6,115 nt of DNA from Sideroxydans sp. (GCA_030823965.1 JAVBYP010000017.1:1-6115); one strand, 5' to 3'; positions 1-5,985 are shown, counted from the stretch's first letter. Numbers and translations are program-made. Notes: generated by a model not told the origin, from the sequence alone.

Positions 1-26
1 GTGTAGTAGTCGTTTAAACGAGCCAT
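1..26 (-). CDS. rplE: 50S ribosomal protein L5, N-terminal fragment (cut by window edge)
   Basis: Only the first eight complete codons are inside the window. The reading from position 26 downward gives MARLNDYY, which fits the usual L5 start (MAR followed by a short polar/aromatic stretch), and L5 is the gene expected after L24 in the spc operon. L5 binds 5S rRNA in the 50S central protuberance. The ATG lies 10 nt after the rplX stop, and a GGGG Shine-Dalgarno-like run directly follows that stop codon, so the two genes are probably co-transcribed and translationally coupled. The first codons contain a 10-base palindrome (CGTTTAAACG, 11–20). In E. coli the S8 repressor site of the spc operon lies around the rplE start, but too little sequence is present to test for it here. 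The identification rests mainly on gene order. Confidence 0.85.
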
Positions 27-36
27 TTAATACCCC

Positions 37-348
37 TTACGCAATCACTTCGCCACTGGACTTGAACACGCGCACTTTGCGACCGTCCTCCAGCGACTTC
101 ACGCCAACACGATCCGCCTTTTTGGTGGACGCGTTATAGATGGCGATATTGGAAATATGGATCGGCTTCTCGATTTCCACGATGCCGCCAGTCGTACCCT
201 TCACCGGATTCGGCTTCTGGTGTTTCTTGACTTTGTTGATGCCACTCACCAGCACAAATTCATCTGCAACGCTCAACACGCTGCCACGATTACCTTTGTC
301 TTTACCGGCCAAGACGATCACATCGTCATTCTTTTTGATCTTGCGCAT
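37..348 (-). CDS. rplX: 50S ribosomal protein L24
   Basis: The product is 103 aa, the usual L24 length. It is an early assembly protein that binds near the 5' end of 23S rRNA and helps start 50S folding. A KOW motif lies near the N-terminus (about residues 8–25, [16 protein letters not shown]), followed by the basic [10 protein letters not shown] segment (39–48), the HISNIAIYN strand (64–72) and the C-terminal [11 protein letters not shown] (87–97), all typical of bacterial L24. The ATG at 348 is 20 nt after the rplN stop, with a good Shine-Dalgarno sequence (GAGGA, minus strand of 355–359) about 6 nt upstream. It stops with TAA just before the rplE ribosome binding site. Nothing is broken or unusual. 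Confidence 0.98.
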   Translation of the reverse strand: MRKIKKNDDVIVLAGKDKGNRGSVLSVADEFVLVSGINKVKKHQKPNPVKGTTGGIVEIEKPIHISNIAIYNASTKKADRVGVKSLEDGRKVRVFKSSGEVIA

Positions 349-368
349 GATTTATCCTCGACTATCGC

Positions 369-737
369 TTACAGCACTTCCGGCGCCAGGGACACGATCT
401 TCATGAAGCGCTCAGTGCGCAATTCACGAGTGACTGGTCCGAAGATACGTGTTCCGATCGGCTCCAACTTGTTGTTAAGCAACACTGCAGCATTGCCATC
501 GAACTTGATCAGAGAACCGTCAGAGCGACGAACGCCCTTGGCAGTACGCACCACAACCGCGCTGTACACTTCGCCTTTTTTGACGCGTGAACGAGGAGCC
601 GCATCACGGATGCTGACCTTGATCACATCGCCTACGCTAGCGTAACGACGCTTGGAACCGCCCAACACTTTGATGCACATAACAGAGCGTGCGCCGGTGT
701 TGTCAGCTACATTCAAAACAGACTGCATTTGTATCAT
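369..737 (-). CDS. rplN: 50S ribosomal protein L14
   Basis: The product is 122 aa, one residue shorter than E. coli L14. L14 sits on the interface side of the 50S, contacts L19 and 16S rRNA, and is the target of the silencing factor RsfS. The N-terminus [17 protein letters not shown], the family signature around residues 59–85 ([15 protein letters not shown] and FDGNAAVLL), and the end [12 protein letters not shown] are diagnostic. Thr96, Arg97 and Lys113 align by my reading with the E. coli residues implicated in RsfS contact. A second in-frame ATG lies three codons in (728), but the family begins MIQ, so 737 is preferred; GGAG (746–749) supports it. This is the first gene of the spc operon and has its own likely promoter and a structured leader of about 85 nt. 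Confidence 0.98.
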   Translation of the reverse strand: MIQMQSVLNVADNTGARSVMCIKVLGGSKRRYASVGDVIKVSIRDAAPRSRVKKGEVYSAVVVRTAKGVRRSDGSLIKFDGNAAVLLNNKLEPIGTRIFGPVTRELRTERFMKIVSLAPEVL

Positions 738-745
738 TTATCAAT

Positions 746-749
746 CTCC
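746..749 (-). promoter_or_regulatory. Shine-Dalgarno site of rplN
   Basis: GGAG on the minus strand lies about 8 nt before the ATG at 737, which supports that start over the internal ATG at 728. It sits about 14 nt downstream of the base of the leader stem ending at 764, so the stem as drawn leaves it free. Confidence 0.65.
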
Positions 750-763
750 AACTTTGTCCGCCC

Positions 764-804
764 GCGGCGGCTAGTTTTGGAACCCGTTCGGGTTAGGCCG
801 CCGC
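764..804 (-). other. Structured rplN (spc operon) leader hairpin
   Basis: An 8-bp perfect inverted repeat, GCGGCGGC at 764–771 with GCCGCCGC at 797–804, encloses a second perfect hairpin, AACCC (781–785) with GGGTT (790–794) around a 4-nt loop. On the transcribed minus strand this would be a stable, nearly all-GC stem with an inner stem-loop. No T-run follows it in the minus direction, so it does not look like an intrinsic terminator. It lies between the spc promoter candidate and the rplN ribosome binding site. A leader structure affecting mRNA stability or translation is an inference. Confidence 0.6.
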
Positions 805-829
805 AAGCGACGGTGAAACGAAGCCGCGC

Positions 830-858
830 ATTCTATTCAAACTTGCCTACATGCGCAA
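830..858 (-). promoter_or_regulatory. Probable spc operon promoter (sigma-70 type)
   Basis: On the minus strand a -35-like TTGCGC (853–858; 3 of 6 consensus bases) is separated by exactly 17 nt from TAGAAT (830–835; 5 of 6). A GC-rich discriminator, GCGCGGC (823–829), follows, which is a hallmark of stringently controlled rRNA and ribosomal-protein promoters. Immediately upstream, 861–876 is AT-rich (TAATTTTTCATTTAGT), resembling an UP element and overlapping the rpsQ stop. The place, between rpsQ and rplN, is where the E. coli spc promoter lies. The weak -35 may be offset by the upstream AT tract. A start site near 821–824 is predicted, giving a leader of about 85 nt. Confidence 0.62.
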
Positions 859-873
859 GCACTAAATGAAAAA

Positions 874-1137
874 TTATGCTTCTTGAGCTTTCTCAAGTAG
901 TTTGGTCACACGCCAAGACTTGGTCTTGGACAGCGGACGAGTCTCTTCGATAGTGACCACATCACCTTGACCGAACTCATTGTTCTCGGCATGTGCGTGG
1001 TACTTCTTGGAAACACGGACGATCTTACCCAAGACTGGATGCTTGACCTTGCGCTCAACCAACACAGTGACGGTCTTGTCCATCTTGTTGCTGACCACAG
1101 TTCCGGTCAGCGCACGTTTCAGAGTGGTTTCGCTCAT
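874..1137 (-). CDS. rpsQ: 30S ribosomal protein S17
   Basis: The product is 87 aa (E. coli S17 is 84). S17 is a primary 16S rRNA-binding protein with an OB fold in the 5' domain of the 30S body. The N-terminal strand [20 protein letters not shown] (11–30), the loop with [10 protein letters not shown] (44–53) and the signature [18 protein letters not shown] (58–75) identify it. The ATG at 1137 overlaps the rpmC stop by 4 nt (ATGA), with AAGGTG upstream as ribosome binding site, so translation is likely coupled to L29. This is the last gene of the S10 operon by the E. coli definition. It ends in TAA and is followed by a 136-nt spacer with the spc promoter candidate. Confidence 0.98.
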   Translation of the reverse strand: MSETTLKRALTGTVVSNKMDKTVTVLVERKVKHPVLGKIVRVSKKYHAHAENNEFGQGDVVTIEETRPLSKTKSWRVTKLLEKAQEA

Positions 1138-1328
1138 TGCTGCACACCTTTTTCAGTCAATACTGTTTTCACACGCGCGATGTCGCGACGCACTTTGCTC
1201 AACTGACTTGTGTTGCTCAGTTGCTGTGTCGCCAATTGCATACGCATACCGAACTGCGCCTTGTTCAAGGACAACAACTCTTCTTGCAGATCGGCTACCG
1301 ATTTGTTCTTCAGTTCACTCGCCTTCAT
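1134..1328 (-). CDS. rpmC: 50S ribosomal protein L29
   Basis: The product is 64 aa, normal for L29, a small two-helix protein near the polypeptide exit tunnel beside L23. MKASEL at the start, the central [19 protein letters not shown] (25–43) and [13 protein letters not shown] (45–57) are typical. The frame is open to a GTG at 1334 that overlaps the rplP stop (GTGA), which would add two residues. I chose the ATG at 1328 because the family begins MKASEL and because the GGGG ribosome binding site (1336–1339) is 7 nt from this ATG but only 1 nt from the GTG. It starts 2 nt after the rplP stop and overlaps rpsQ by 4 nt. Confidence 0.96.
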   Translation of the reverse strand: MKASELKNKSVADLQEELLSLNKAQFGMRMQLATQQLSNTSQLSKVRRDIARVKTVLTEKGVQQ

Positions 1329-1330
1329 GA

Positions 1331-1747
1331 TCACGCCCCTACCTGTCTAACTACAAATGTCGTGGCGATCGGCAATTTTGCAGAGGCCAACAAGAACGCT
1401 TCGCGCGCCAACTTCTCATCCACACCGTCCATCTCGTACAACATCTTGCCCGGACGAATCTCGGCGACGTAGTACTCAGGATTACCCTTACCGTTACCCA
1501 TACGGACTTCGGCCGGCTTCTGCGAGATCGGCTTGTCTGGGAAGATACGGATCCAGATACGACCACCGCGCTTGATGTGACGAGTCATGGCACGACGTGC
1601 CGCTTCGATCTGACGCGCAGTCAAACGACCGCGTGCAACGGCTTTCAGACCGAACTCACCGAAGCTCACTTTATTGCCGCGAGTAGCAACGCCTGTGTTA
1701 CGGCCTTTTTGCTCTTTGCGGTACTTTCTTCTAGCTGGCTGTAGCAT
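1331..1747 (-). CDS. rplP: 50S ribosomal protein L16
   Basis: The product is 138 aa (E. coli 136). L16 is a late-assembling 50S protein near the A-site tRNA that organises the peptidyl transferase region. The start [19 protein letters not shown], the core [20 protein letters not shown] (40–59) and [14 protein letters not shown] (65–78) match the family. Arg82, in [12 protein letters not shown], aligns with E. coli Arg81, the residue hydroxylated by RoxA/YcfD; whether that enzyme exists here is unknown. The start ATG lies inside the last codons of rpsC, giving a 17-nt overlap, larger than any other junction here. The MLQP start is invariant enough to rule out a later start. It ends with TGA just before rpmC. 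Confidence 0.98.
   Translation of the reverse strand: MLQPARRKYRKEQKGRNTGVATRGNKVSFGEFGLKAVARGRLTARQIEAARRAMTRHIKRGGRIWIRIFPDKPISQKPAEVRMGNGKGNPEYYVAEIRPGKMLYEMDGVDEKLAREAFLLASAKLPIATTFVVRQVGA
1336..1339 (-). promoter_or_regulatory. Ribosome binding site that decides the rpmC start
   Basis: The minus-strand GGGG lies inside the last codons of rplP. It is 7 nt from the ATG at 1328, a good distance, and 1 nt from the alternative GTG at 1334, too close to work. It therefore favours the ATG. Confidence 0.7.
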
Positions 1748-2444
1748 GTTTAGCTCCCGACTTTCTTACTTTCTTTTCTGGCTCGGCCGCAACTGGTGCA
1801 GCGACTTCTTGCTGTGAATTGGCATCACCCTTGTAGACCCAAACCTTGACACCGATGATGCCGTAGGTGGTCTTTGCTTCGGAGAAGCCGTAGTCGATGT
1901 CAGCACGCAGTGTATGCAATGGCACACGGCCTTCGCGATACCACTCGGTACGTGCGATCTCGATACCATTCAGACGACCGCCACTCATGATCTTGATGCC
2001 CTGAGCACCCAGACGCATCGCGTTCTGCATAGCGCGCTTCATCGCACGACGGAACATGATGCGTTTTTCCAATTGCTGAGTGATGGACTCAGAGATCAGT
2101 TGAGCATCGATCTCAGGCTTGCGCACTTCTTCGATGTTCAGACCAACGTCTGGCAGACCCATACGCTTCTTCAGCTCATTGCGCAGATGCTCGATGTCTT
2201 CACCTTTCTTGCCGATCACCACACCAGGACGTGCTGTGTAGATAGTGATCTTGGCGTTCTTGGCTGGACGCTCGATGACGATCTTGGAAACGCCAGCGCC
2301 TGCCAGCTTCTTCTTCAGATAGTCACGAACCTCGATGTCTTTGAGCAACAACTCAGAGAAGTTCTTGCTGTTGGAATACCACTTGGATGTCCAGTTCTTT
2401 TGGACGCTCAGGCGAAATCCGATTGGATGAATTTTCTGACCCAT
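1731..2444 (-). CDS. rpsC: 30S ribosomal protein S3
   Basis: The product is 237 aa, close to the family norm (E. coli 233). S3 lies at the mRNA entry site of the 30S head and takes part in mRNA unwinding. The N-terminus [12 protein letters not shown], a type II KH domain with the GxxG loop GKKG (residues 78–81), and the C-terminal domain with [15 protein letters not shown] (146–160) and [17 protein letters not shown] (170–186) are clear. Arg132, Arg133 and Lys136 align with the basic residues linked to helicase activity in E. coli. After about residue 208 comes a variable Ala/Pro-rich then basic tail. The stop is TAG, the only amber stop among the complete genes, and the end overlaps rplP by 17 nt. 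The start is 3 nt after the rplV stop. Confidence 0.98.
   Translation of the reverse strand: MGQKIHPIGFRLSVQKNWTSKWYSNSKNFSELLLKDIEVRDYLKKKLAGAGVSKIVIERPAKNAKITIYTARPGVVIGKKGEDIEHLRNELKKRMGLPDVGLNIEEVRKPEIDAQLISESITQQLEKRIMFRRAMKRAMQNAMRLGAQGIKIMSGGRLNGIEIARTEWYREGRVPLHTLRADIDYGFSEAKTTYGIIGVKVWVYKGDANSQQEVAAPVAAEPEKKVRKSGAKHATAS
1750..1761 (-). repeat. 12-base repeat, copy 1 (upstream of rplP start)
   Basis: The minus-strand string GTCGGGAGCTAA ends 2 nt before the rplP ATG and is identical to 2448–2459 before rpsC. It provides the GGGAG ribosome binding site. Here it is inside the rpsC coding sequence and its TAA is out of frame for rpsC. Confidence 0.75.
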
Positions 2445-2447
2445 GGC

Positions 2448-2459
2448 TTAGCTCCCGAC
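2448..2459 (-). repeat. 12-base repeat, copy 2 (end of rplV, upstream of rpsC start)
   Basis: The same GTCGGGAGCTAA string encodes the last residues of L22 (Val-Gly-Ser-stop) and provides the GGGAG ribosome binding site for rpsC, whose ATG follows after 3 nt. Confidence 0.75.
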
Positions 2460-2777
2460 GGTGATCGTGATGTGGCAGGACTGCTTCTCGATGCCTGTAC
2501 CGCGGCCTTTAGCGCGCGGGATCATGCGCTTCAGAGAAGCGCCCTTATCCACGTAGATTGTTGTGACTTTCAATTCGTCGATGTCTGCACCGTCATTGTG
2601 CTCTGCATTAGCGATAGCGGATTCCAATGCTTTCTTGACGATACCGCCAGCTTTCTTAGGACTGAAAGTAAGAATGTTCAGCGCTTGTGCGACGGGCAAG
2701 CCACGGATCTGGTCAGCGACCAAACGCGTTTTTTGCGCCGAGATACGAACACCACGGATGACTGCTTTTGTACTCAT
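2448..2777 (-). CDS. rplV: 50S ribosomal protein L22
   Basis: The product is 109 aa (E. coli 110). L22 contacts all 23S rRNA domains, and its long beta-hairpin lines the nascent peptide tunnel beside L4. The motifs [17 protein letters not shown] (13–29), [10 protein letters not shown] (52–61) and the hairpin region around [18 protein letters not shown] (82–99) identify it. The hairpin triplet matching the E. coli Met-Lys-Arg lost in some macrolide-resistant mutants is present as Leu-Lys-Arg, so no such deletion is seen. The ATG at 2777 follows the rpsS stop by 10 nt, with AAGGAG overlapping that stop. The end of the gene carries the ribosome binding site of rpsC. Confidence 0.98.
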   Translation of the reverse strand: MSTKAVIRGVRISAQKTRLVADQIRGLPVAQALNILTFSPKKAGGIVKKALESAIANAEHNDGADIDELKVTTIYVDKGASLKRMIPRAKGRGTGIEKQSCHITITVGS

Positions 2778-2783
2778 CTATGT

Positions 2784-2789
2784 CTCCTT
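2784..2789 (-). promoter_or_regulatory. Shine-Dalgarno site of rplV, overlapping the rpsS stop
   Basis: The minus-strand AAGGAG is the best match to the anti-Shine-Dalgarno sequence at the junctions I examined. It shares two bases with the rpsS TAA stop codon, so a ribosome ending on rpsS sits over the rplV initiation site. Confidence 0.7.
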
Positions 2790-3069
2790 ATTTCTTAGCG
2801 ACTGCTTTTTTATCAGCAGCGTGGCCTTTGAAGGTGCGAGTCAAAGAGAACTCACCCAGTTTGTGGCCAACCATGTTTTCGGAAACATAAACGGGCACAT
2901 GCTGCTTGCCGTTATGCACTGCGATAGTCAAGCCGACGAAGTCAGGCAACACGGTAGAACGACGAGACCAAGTCTTGACTGGGCGCTTGTCGTTGGTTGC
3001 ACGAACTGTTTCCACTTTCTTCAGCAGATGCAGGTCGACGAACGGGCCTTTTTTGATTGAACGTGCCAT
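2788..3069 (-). CDS. rpsS: 30S ribosomal protein S19
   Basis: The product is 93 aa (E. coli 92). S19 forms part of the 30S head with S13 and reaches the intersubunit bridge to the 50S. The start [12 protein letters not shown], the [17 protein letters not shown] segment (32–48) and the family signature through [20 protein letters not shown] (52–71) are diagnostic, followed by [12 protein letters not shown]. The C-terminus is a short lysine-rich tail. The ATG at 3069 is 13 nt after the rplB stop, with AAGGGG overlapping that stop as the ribosome binding site. It belongs to the compact rplB–rpsS–rplV block in usual order and shows nothing anomalous. Confidence 0.98.
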   Translation of the reverse strand: MARSIKKGPFVDLHLLKKVETVRATNDKRPVKTWSRRSTVLPDFVGLTIAVHNGKQHVPVYVSENMVGHKLGEFSLTRTFKGHAADKKAVAKK

Positions 3070-3082
3070 ATCTGATTACCCC

Positions 3083-3910
3083 TTAAGCCTGAAAGCGACG
3101 GCGAACGATCATACCGGTCGTACGCTTGTTGCGACGTGTACGGAAGCCTTTGGCTGGTACACCCCATGGACTGACTGGATGACGACCTGCCGCGGTCTTA
3201 CCTTCACCACCACCGTGTGGGTGATCGACTGGGTTCATCACCACACCGCGCACGGTTGGACGGATACCGCGCCAACGATTCGCACCGGCTTTACCGATGG
3301 AGCGCAGAGAGTGTTCGCCATTACCGACTTCGCCCAAAGTTGCGCGGCAGTCGATGTGTACCTTACGGATCTCACCAGAACGCAGACGCAATTGAGCGTA
3401 GCTGCCTTCACGCGCCAACAACTGCACGGATGCACCAGCGGAACGCGCCAACTGAGCACCTTTGCCTGGCAACATCTCGATCGCATGGATGGTAGAACCG
3501 ACTGGGATGTTGCGCAGCGGCAAAGCATTACCTGCTTTGATCGGCGCTTCAGAACCACTGATCAGTTGTGCACCAGCCGAGATACCTTTAGGAGCGATGA
3601 TGTAACGACGCTCACCATCCGCGTACACCAGCAAAGCTAGGTGTGCCGTACGGTTAGGGTCATACTCCAAGCGCTCGACTGTCGCAGGAATACCATCTTT
3701 GTCGCGCTTGAAATCAACGAGACGGTAATGTTTCTTGTGTCCACCACCCATGTGACGGGTAGTGATGTGACCGTTGTTGTTACGGCCAGCGGTACGTGTC
3801 TTCTTTTCCAGCAAAGACGCCTCAGGTTTACCCTTGTGCAGTTCTTTGTTGACCACGCGCACAACGGCACGGGTACCAGGAGAAGTTGGTTTTAGTTTAA
3901 TCAGTGCCAT
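3083..3910 (-). CDS. rplB: 50S ribosomal protein L2
   Basis: The product is 275 aa (E. coli 273). L2 is a core 23S rRNA-binding protein needed for subunit association and close to the peptidyl transferase centre. Visible features are the N-terminal [33 protein letters not shown] (42–60), the OB-fold part ending around 120, the SH3-like part with [11 protein letters not shown] (135–145), and the highly conserved [13 protein letters not shown] (226–238) with its two histidines, followed by a basic C-terminal tail. All are intact. The ATG at 3910 is 3 nt after the rplW stop, and AGGGG inside the end of rplW serves as ribosome binding site, so coupling to L23 is likely. Confidence 0.99.
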   Translation of the reverse strand: MALIKLKPTSPGTRAVVRVVNKELHKGKPEASLLEKKTRTAGRNNNGHITTRHMGGGHKKHYRLVDFKRDKDGIPATVERLEYDPNRTAHLALLVYADGERRYIIAPKGISAGAQLISGSEAPIKAGNALPLRNIPVGSTIHAIEMLPGKGAQLARSAGASVQLLAREGSYAQLRLRSGEIRKVHIDCRATLGEVGNGEHSLRSIGKAGANRWRGIRPTVRGVVMNPVDHPHGGGEGKTAAGRHPVSPWGVPAKGFRTRRNKRTTGMIVRRRFQA

Positions 3911-3913
3911 GTT

Positions 3914-4231
3914 TTACCCCTGCTCGCTTGCGGCAAAGTTGATCTCTTGACCCGCTGCCAGACATACGTAGGCCTTCTTCCAGTCTTGACGACGACCGAT
4001 GGAACGACCAAAACGCTTTTGCTTGCCTTTGACATTGCTGATCTGAACGCTATCGACAGTGACGTTGAACAACTTCTCGACAGCGGCCTTCACTTCAGGC
4101 TTGGTCGCATCGTTAACGACACGGAAGATCACTTGCTCGTTCTTCTCCGCGACAAAAGTCGCTTTTTCGGAGATTTGCGGAGCCAGCAGGATGTTCAGCA
4201 GACGCTCTTCATTAAATTTTGGTGTGCTCAT
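3914..4231 (-). CDS. rplW: 50S ribosomal protein L23
   Basis: The product is 105 aa (E. coli 100), with a slightly longer N-terminus ([12 protein letters not shown]). L23 sits at the tunnel exit and docks trigger factor and signal recognition particle. [12 protein letters not shown] (15–26) holds Glu22, which aligns with E. coli Glu18, the key docking residue. [18 protein letters not shown] (40–57) and [18 protein letters not shown] (72–89) complete the family pattern. The start overlaps the rplD stop by 4 nt (ATGA), and GAGGAG (4240–4245) lies 8 nt upstream within rplD, so this start is well supported. The gene is very tightly packed, with 3 nt to rplB. Confidence 0.98.
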   Translation of the reverse strand: MSTPKFNEERLLNILLAPQISEKATFVAEKNEQVIFRVVNDATKPEVKAAVEKLFNVTVDSVQISNVKGKQKRFGRSIGRRQDWKKAYVCLAAGQEINFAASEQG

Positions 4232-4854
4232 GCCAGCAACTCCTCGATTTTCGCGATCGCACCACGTGTCACCAAGACATTGGAGAAACGCACTAGACTC
4301 ACTGGGTCAGCCTGATGAGCTTCGACCACCAGTACGTTTGGCAGATTGCGCGATGACAGATACAGGTTCTCATCGATGTTGTCAGTGATGATCAACAGGC
4401 GAGCGTCTTGCAGACCCATGCCCTTGATCTTATCGGCCAACAGCTTGGTCTTAGGTGCAGAGACCGACAATGCGTCGATCACGCTCAAACGACCATCGCT
4501 CACCAATTTGGAGAAGATGGATGCCAGACCAGCGCGATACATCTTGCGGTTGATCTTTTGTGTGTAGTTTTGATCTGGGCTGTTCGGGAAGATCTTACCG
4601 CCACCACGCCACAATGGGCTGGATGCCATACCCGCACGAGCACGACCTGTACCCTTTTGCGCGAATGGCTTGCGAGTGGACTTAGCGATCTCGCTACGAC
4701 CCTTTTGCTTGCTGTTGGCAGAACGAGCGTTGGCTTGATAAGCCGTCACCAGTTGATGCACCAGCGCTTCGTTGTATTCACGACCGAACAAGTCGTCGGA
4801 TGCATTCATGCTCGCACCGGCCTTGCCGTTTTCGTTGATAACCTTGAGTTCCAT
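4228..4854 (-). CDS. rplD: 50S ribosomal protein L4
   Basis: The product is 208 aa (E. coli 201). L4 binds 23S rRNA and its extended loop lines the exit tunnel constriction. [17 protein letters not shown] (29–45) and the loop [19 protein letters not shown] (62–80) are typical. Lys67 aligns with E. coli Lys63, a macrolide-resistance position, and is unmutated. In E. coli, L4 also represses the S10 operon through the rpsJ leader; the tuf–rpsJ spacer here is too short for an E. coli-like leader, so that control cannot be assumed. The ATG at 4854 overlaps the rplC stop by 1 nt (TAATG), with a G-rich GGGGG just upstream in rplC. It ends with TGA in overlap with rplW. Confidence 0.98.
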   Translation of the reverse strand: MELKVINENGKAGASMNASDDLFGREYNEALVHQLVTAYQANARSANSKQKGRSEIAKSTRKPFAQKGTGRARAGMASSPLWRGGGKIFPNSPDQNYTQKINRKMYRAGLASIFSKLVSDGRLSVIDALSVSAPKTKLLADKIKGMGLQDARLLIITDNIDENLYLSSRNLPNVLVVEAHQADPVSLVRFSNVLVTRGAIAKIEELLA

Positions 4855-5498
4855 TATGCCCCCACTTTCACAGCTGGACGCACGACCACGTCGCCACCAG
4901 GCGCACCAGGCACGGCACCACGCACCAACAACAACTGGCGCTCAGCATCGATACGAACGATTTGGAGATTCTGCACAGTGCGCTGCACGTCACCCAAGTG
5001 ACCAGTCATGCGCTTACCAGGGAACACACGGCCTGGATCTTGCGCCATACCGATAGAACCTGGAACGTTGTGAGACTTGGAGTTACCGTGTGTCGCACGG
5101 CCAGATTTGAAGTGGTGACGCTTGATGGTACCAGCATAGCCTTTACCGATCGTCACGCCAGTCACATCGACTTTTTGACCGACTTGGAACAGGTCCACGC
5201 CGACGTTTCCGCCTAGCGTCAAAGCAGCGAGCTGCTCAGGCGTAGCGGTGAATTCTTTCAAGATGCTGCCAGCCTCGACACCTGCTTTGGCGTAATGCCC
5301 AGCAGCTGCCTTGGTCACACGGCTTGCACGGCGCGTACCATACGCGACCTGCACTGCACTGTAACCATCGGTGGAAGCAGTTTTGATTTGGGTGACACGA
5401 TTATTGGACACGTCCAATACCGTCACTGGCAACGATGTACCGTCGTCAGTAAAGATACGGGTCATGCCAATCTTGCGACCGACAAGTCCTAAACTCAT
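4854..5498 (-). CDS. rplC: 50S ribosomal protein L3
   Basis: The product is 214 aa (E. coli 209). L3 is an early assembly protein binding near the 3' end of 23S rRNA, with a long loop reaching toward the peptidyl transferase centre. The start [16 protein letters not shown], the central [20 protein letters not shown] (111–130) and [16 protein letters not shown] (135–150) are diagnostic. Gln153 aligns with E. coli Gln150, methylated by PrmB. The end [20 protein letters not shown] is typical. Unlike its neighbours, the gene is preceded by a 96-nt spacer with two adjacent hairpins, the second covering its AAGGA ribosome binding site, so separate control of L3 translation is possible. Confidence 0.99.
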   Translation of the reverse strand: MSLGLVGRKIGMTRIFTDDGTSLPVTVLDVSNNRVTQIKTASTDGYSAVQVAYGTRRASRVTKAAAGHYAKAGVEAGSILKEFTATPEQLAALTLGGNVGVDLFQVGQKVDVTGVTIGKGYAGTIKRHHFKSGRATHGNSKSHNVPGSIGMAQDPGRVFPGKRMTGHLGDVQRTVQNLQIVRIDAERQLLLVRGAVPGAPGGDVVVRPAVKVGA

Positions 5499-5505
5499 TT
5501 TAATT

Positions 5506-5510
5506 TCCTT
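5506..5510 (-). promoter_or_regulatory. Shine-Dalgarno site of rplC, possibly masked by a hairpin
   Basis: The minus-strand AAGGA lies 7 nt before the rplC ATG. Its first four bases can pair with CCTT at minus-strand positions 5518–5515 across a 4-nt loop, so access may depend on leader structure. Confidence 0.6.
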
Positions 5511-5540
5511 TATTAAGGGGCTGACTTCAATTGGTCAGCC
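5507..5540 (-). other. Two adjacent hairpins in the rplC leader
   Basis: A 7-bp perfect stem (GGCTGAC 5519–5525 with GTCAGCC 5534–5540, 8-nt loop) is followed, in the direction of transcription and with no intervening base, by a 4-bp stem (5515–5518 with 5507–5510, 4-nt loop) whose 3' arm is the ribosome binding site. The two could stack end to end. No T-run follows the larger stem, so it does not look like a terminator. Confidence 0.5.
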
Positions 5541-5594
5541 GATCCATACTGCAAATACTACGAACCACTAAAAAAACCGAACTACTTAAAGCAA

Positions 5595-5906
5595 TTACTG
5601 CAACTTGATCTCTACGTCCACACCTGCTGGCAGATCGAGCTTCATCAATGCATCAACTGTCTTATCAGTTGGATCGATGATGTCCATCAAGCGCAAGTGA
5701 GTGCGAATCTCGAACTGATCACGCGAAGTCTTGTTCACGTGTGGCGAACGCAACACGTCGAAACGCTCGATCTTGGTTGGCAACGGAACCGGACCTTTGA
5801 CCACAGCGCCTGTGCGCTTTGCCGTATCCACGATTTGCAACGCGGATTGGTCGATCAAACGATAGTCGAACGCCTTGAGGCGAATGCGAATTTTTTGACT
5901 TTGCAT
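5595..5906 (-). CDS. rpsJ: 30S ribosomal protein S10 (NusE)
   Basis: The product is 103 aa, exactly the common length. S10 is in the 30S head near the A site and, free of the ribosome, pairs with NusB in transcription antitermination and contacts Nus[20 protein letters not shown], the signature [12 protein letters not shown] (34–45) and the loop [13 protein letters not shown] (54–66) identify it, with the C-terminal [12 protein letters not shown]. The ATG at 5906 has AGAGAAG (5910–5916) about 3 nt upstream, a moderate and close ribosome binding site. It is the first gene of the S10 operon, 88 nt after tuf, with a promoter candidate at the tuf end. It is followed by a 96-nt spacer rather than running straight into rplC. 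Confidence 0.99.
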   Translation of the reverse strand: MQSQKIRIRLKAFDYRLIDQSALQIVDTAKRTGAVVKGPVPLPTKIERFDVLRSPHVNKTSRDQFEIRTHLRLMDIIDPTDKTVDALMKLDLPAGVDVEIKLQ

Positions 5907-5919
5907 AATCTTCTCTTGC

Positions 5920-5938
5920 TTCTACGCGGTAGAACCGC
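5920..5938 (-). other. Overlapping alternative hairpins in the rpsJ leader
   Basis: Two perfect inverted repeats share bases: GCGGT (5926–5930) with ACCGC (5934–5938), and TTCTAC (5920–5925) with GTAGAA (5929–5934). Only one can form at a time. The first is shorter but richer in G-C and is transcribed first. They end a few bases before the rpsJ ribosome binding site. A switching role is speculation. Confidence 0.4.
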
Positions 5939-5952
5939 TGGTTTAAAGAACG

Positions 5953-5976
5953 AAAACGCGAGGCCGCAGCCTCGCG
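5953..5976 (-). terminator. Probable intrinsic terminator or attenuator after tuf
   Basis: On the minus strand a perfect 8-bp stem (arms 5969–5976 and 5957–5964, CGCGAGGC with GCCTCGCG) with a 4-nt loop is followed at once by TTTT (5953–5956), then CGTTC. It starts 18 nt after the tuf stop. The stem is strong but the T-tract is short, so termination may be partial. It also lies just downstream of the S10 promoter candidate and would then fold at the very 5' end of that transcript. Confidence 0.55.
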
Positions 5977-5985
5977 AGGGCGCGC

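Noticed and set aside
11..20. Perfect palindrome CGTTTAAACG in the first codons of rplE
   Set aside because: It encodes ordinary L5 residues and is short; it is cut off from its context by the window edge, so an S8-type regulatory site cannot be judged.
157..645. Plus-strand open frame opposite rplX and rplN
   Set aside because: It is antisense to both genes and its product resembles no family I know; the opposite strand explains the sequence fully.
842..859. CTTGC…GCAAG inverted repeat over the spc -35 region, followed on the minus strand by TTT
   Set aside because: Only 5 bp with an 8-nt loop and three T. It is too weak to call an S10 operon terminator or an operator.
2445..2459. The 12-base repeat as a mobile-element or recombination site
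   Set aside because: It is short, consists of the end of rplV plus a ribosome binding site, and has no flanking duplications or inverted repeats.
1914..2798. Long open frame on the plus strand (about 294 codons) opposite rpsC and rplV
   Set aside because: It is antisense to two clear ribosomal protein genes, its product is rich in Asp, Cys, His and Leu with no recognisable domain, and no ribosome binding site or promoter is evident. It is a codon-usage shadow.
2906..3640. Long open frame on the plus strand opposite rpsS and rplB
   Set aside because: Antisense to rpsS and rplB, low-complexity Thr/Arg-rich composition and no family resemblance. It is a shadow of the highly conserved L2 coding sequence.
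5541..5575. Possible internal promoter before rplC (TAGTAT or similar)
   Set aside because: No -35/-10 pair with acceptable match and spacing was found; matches to consensus are at chance level.
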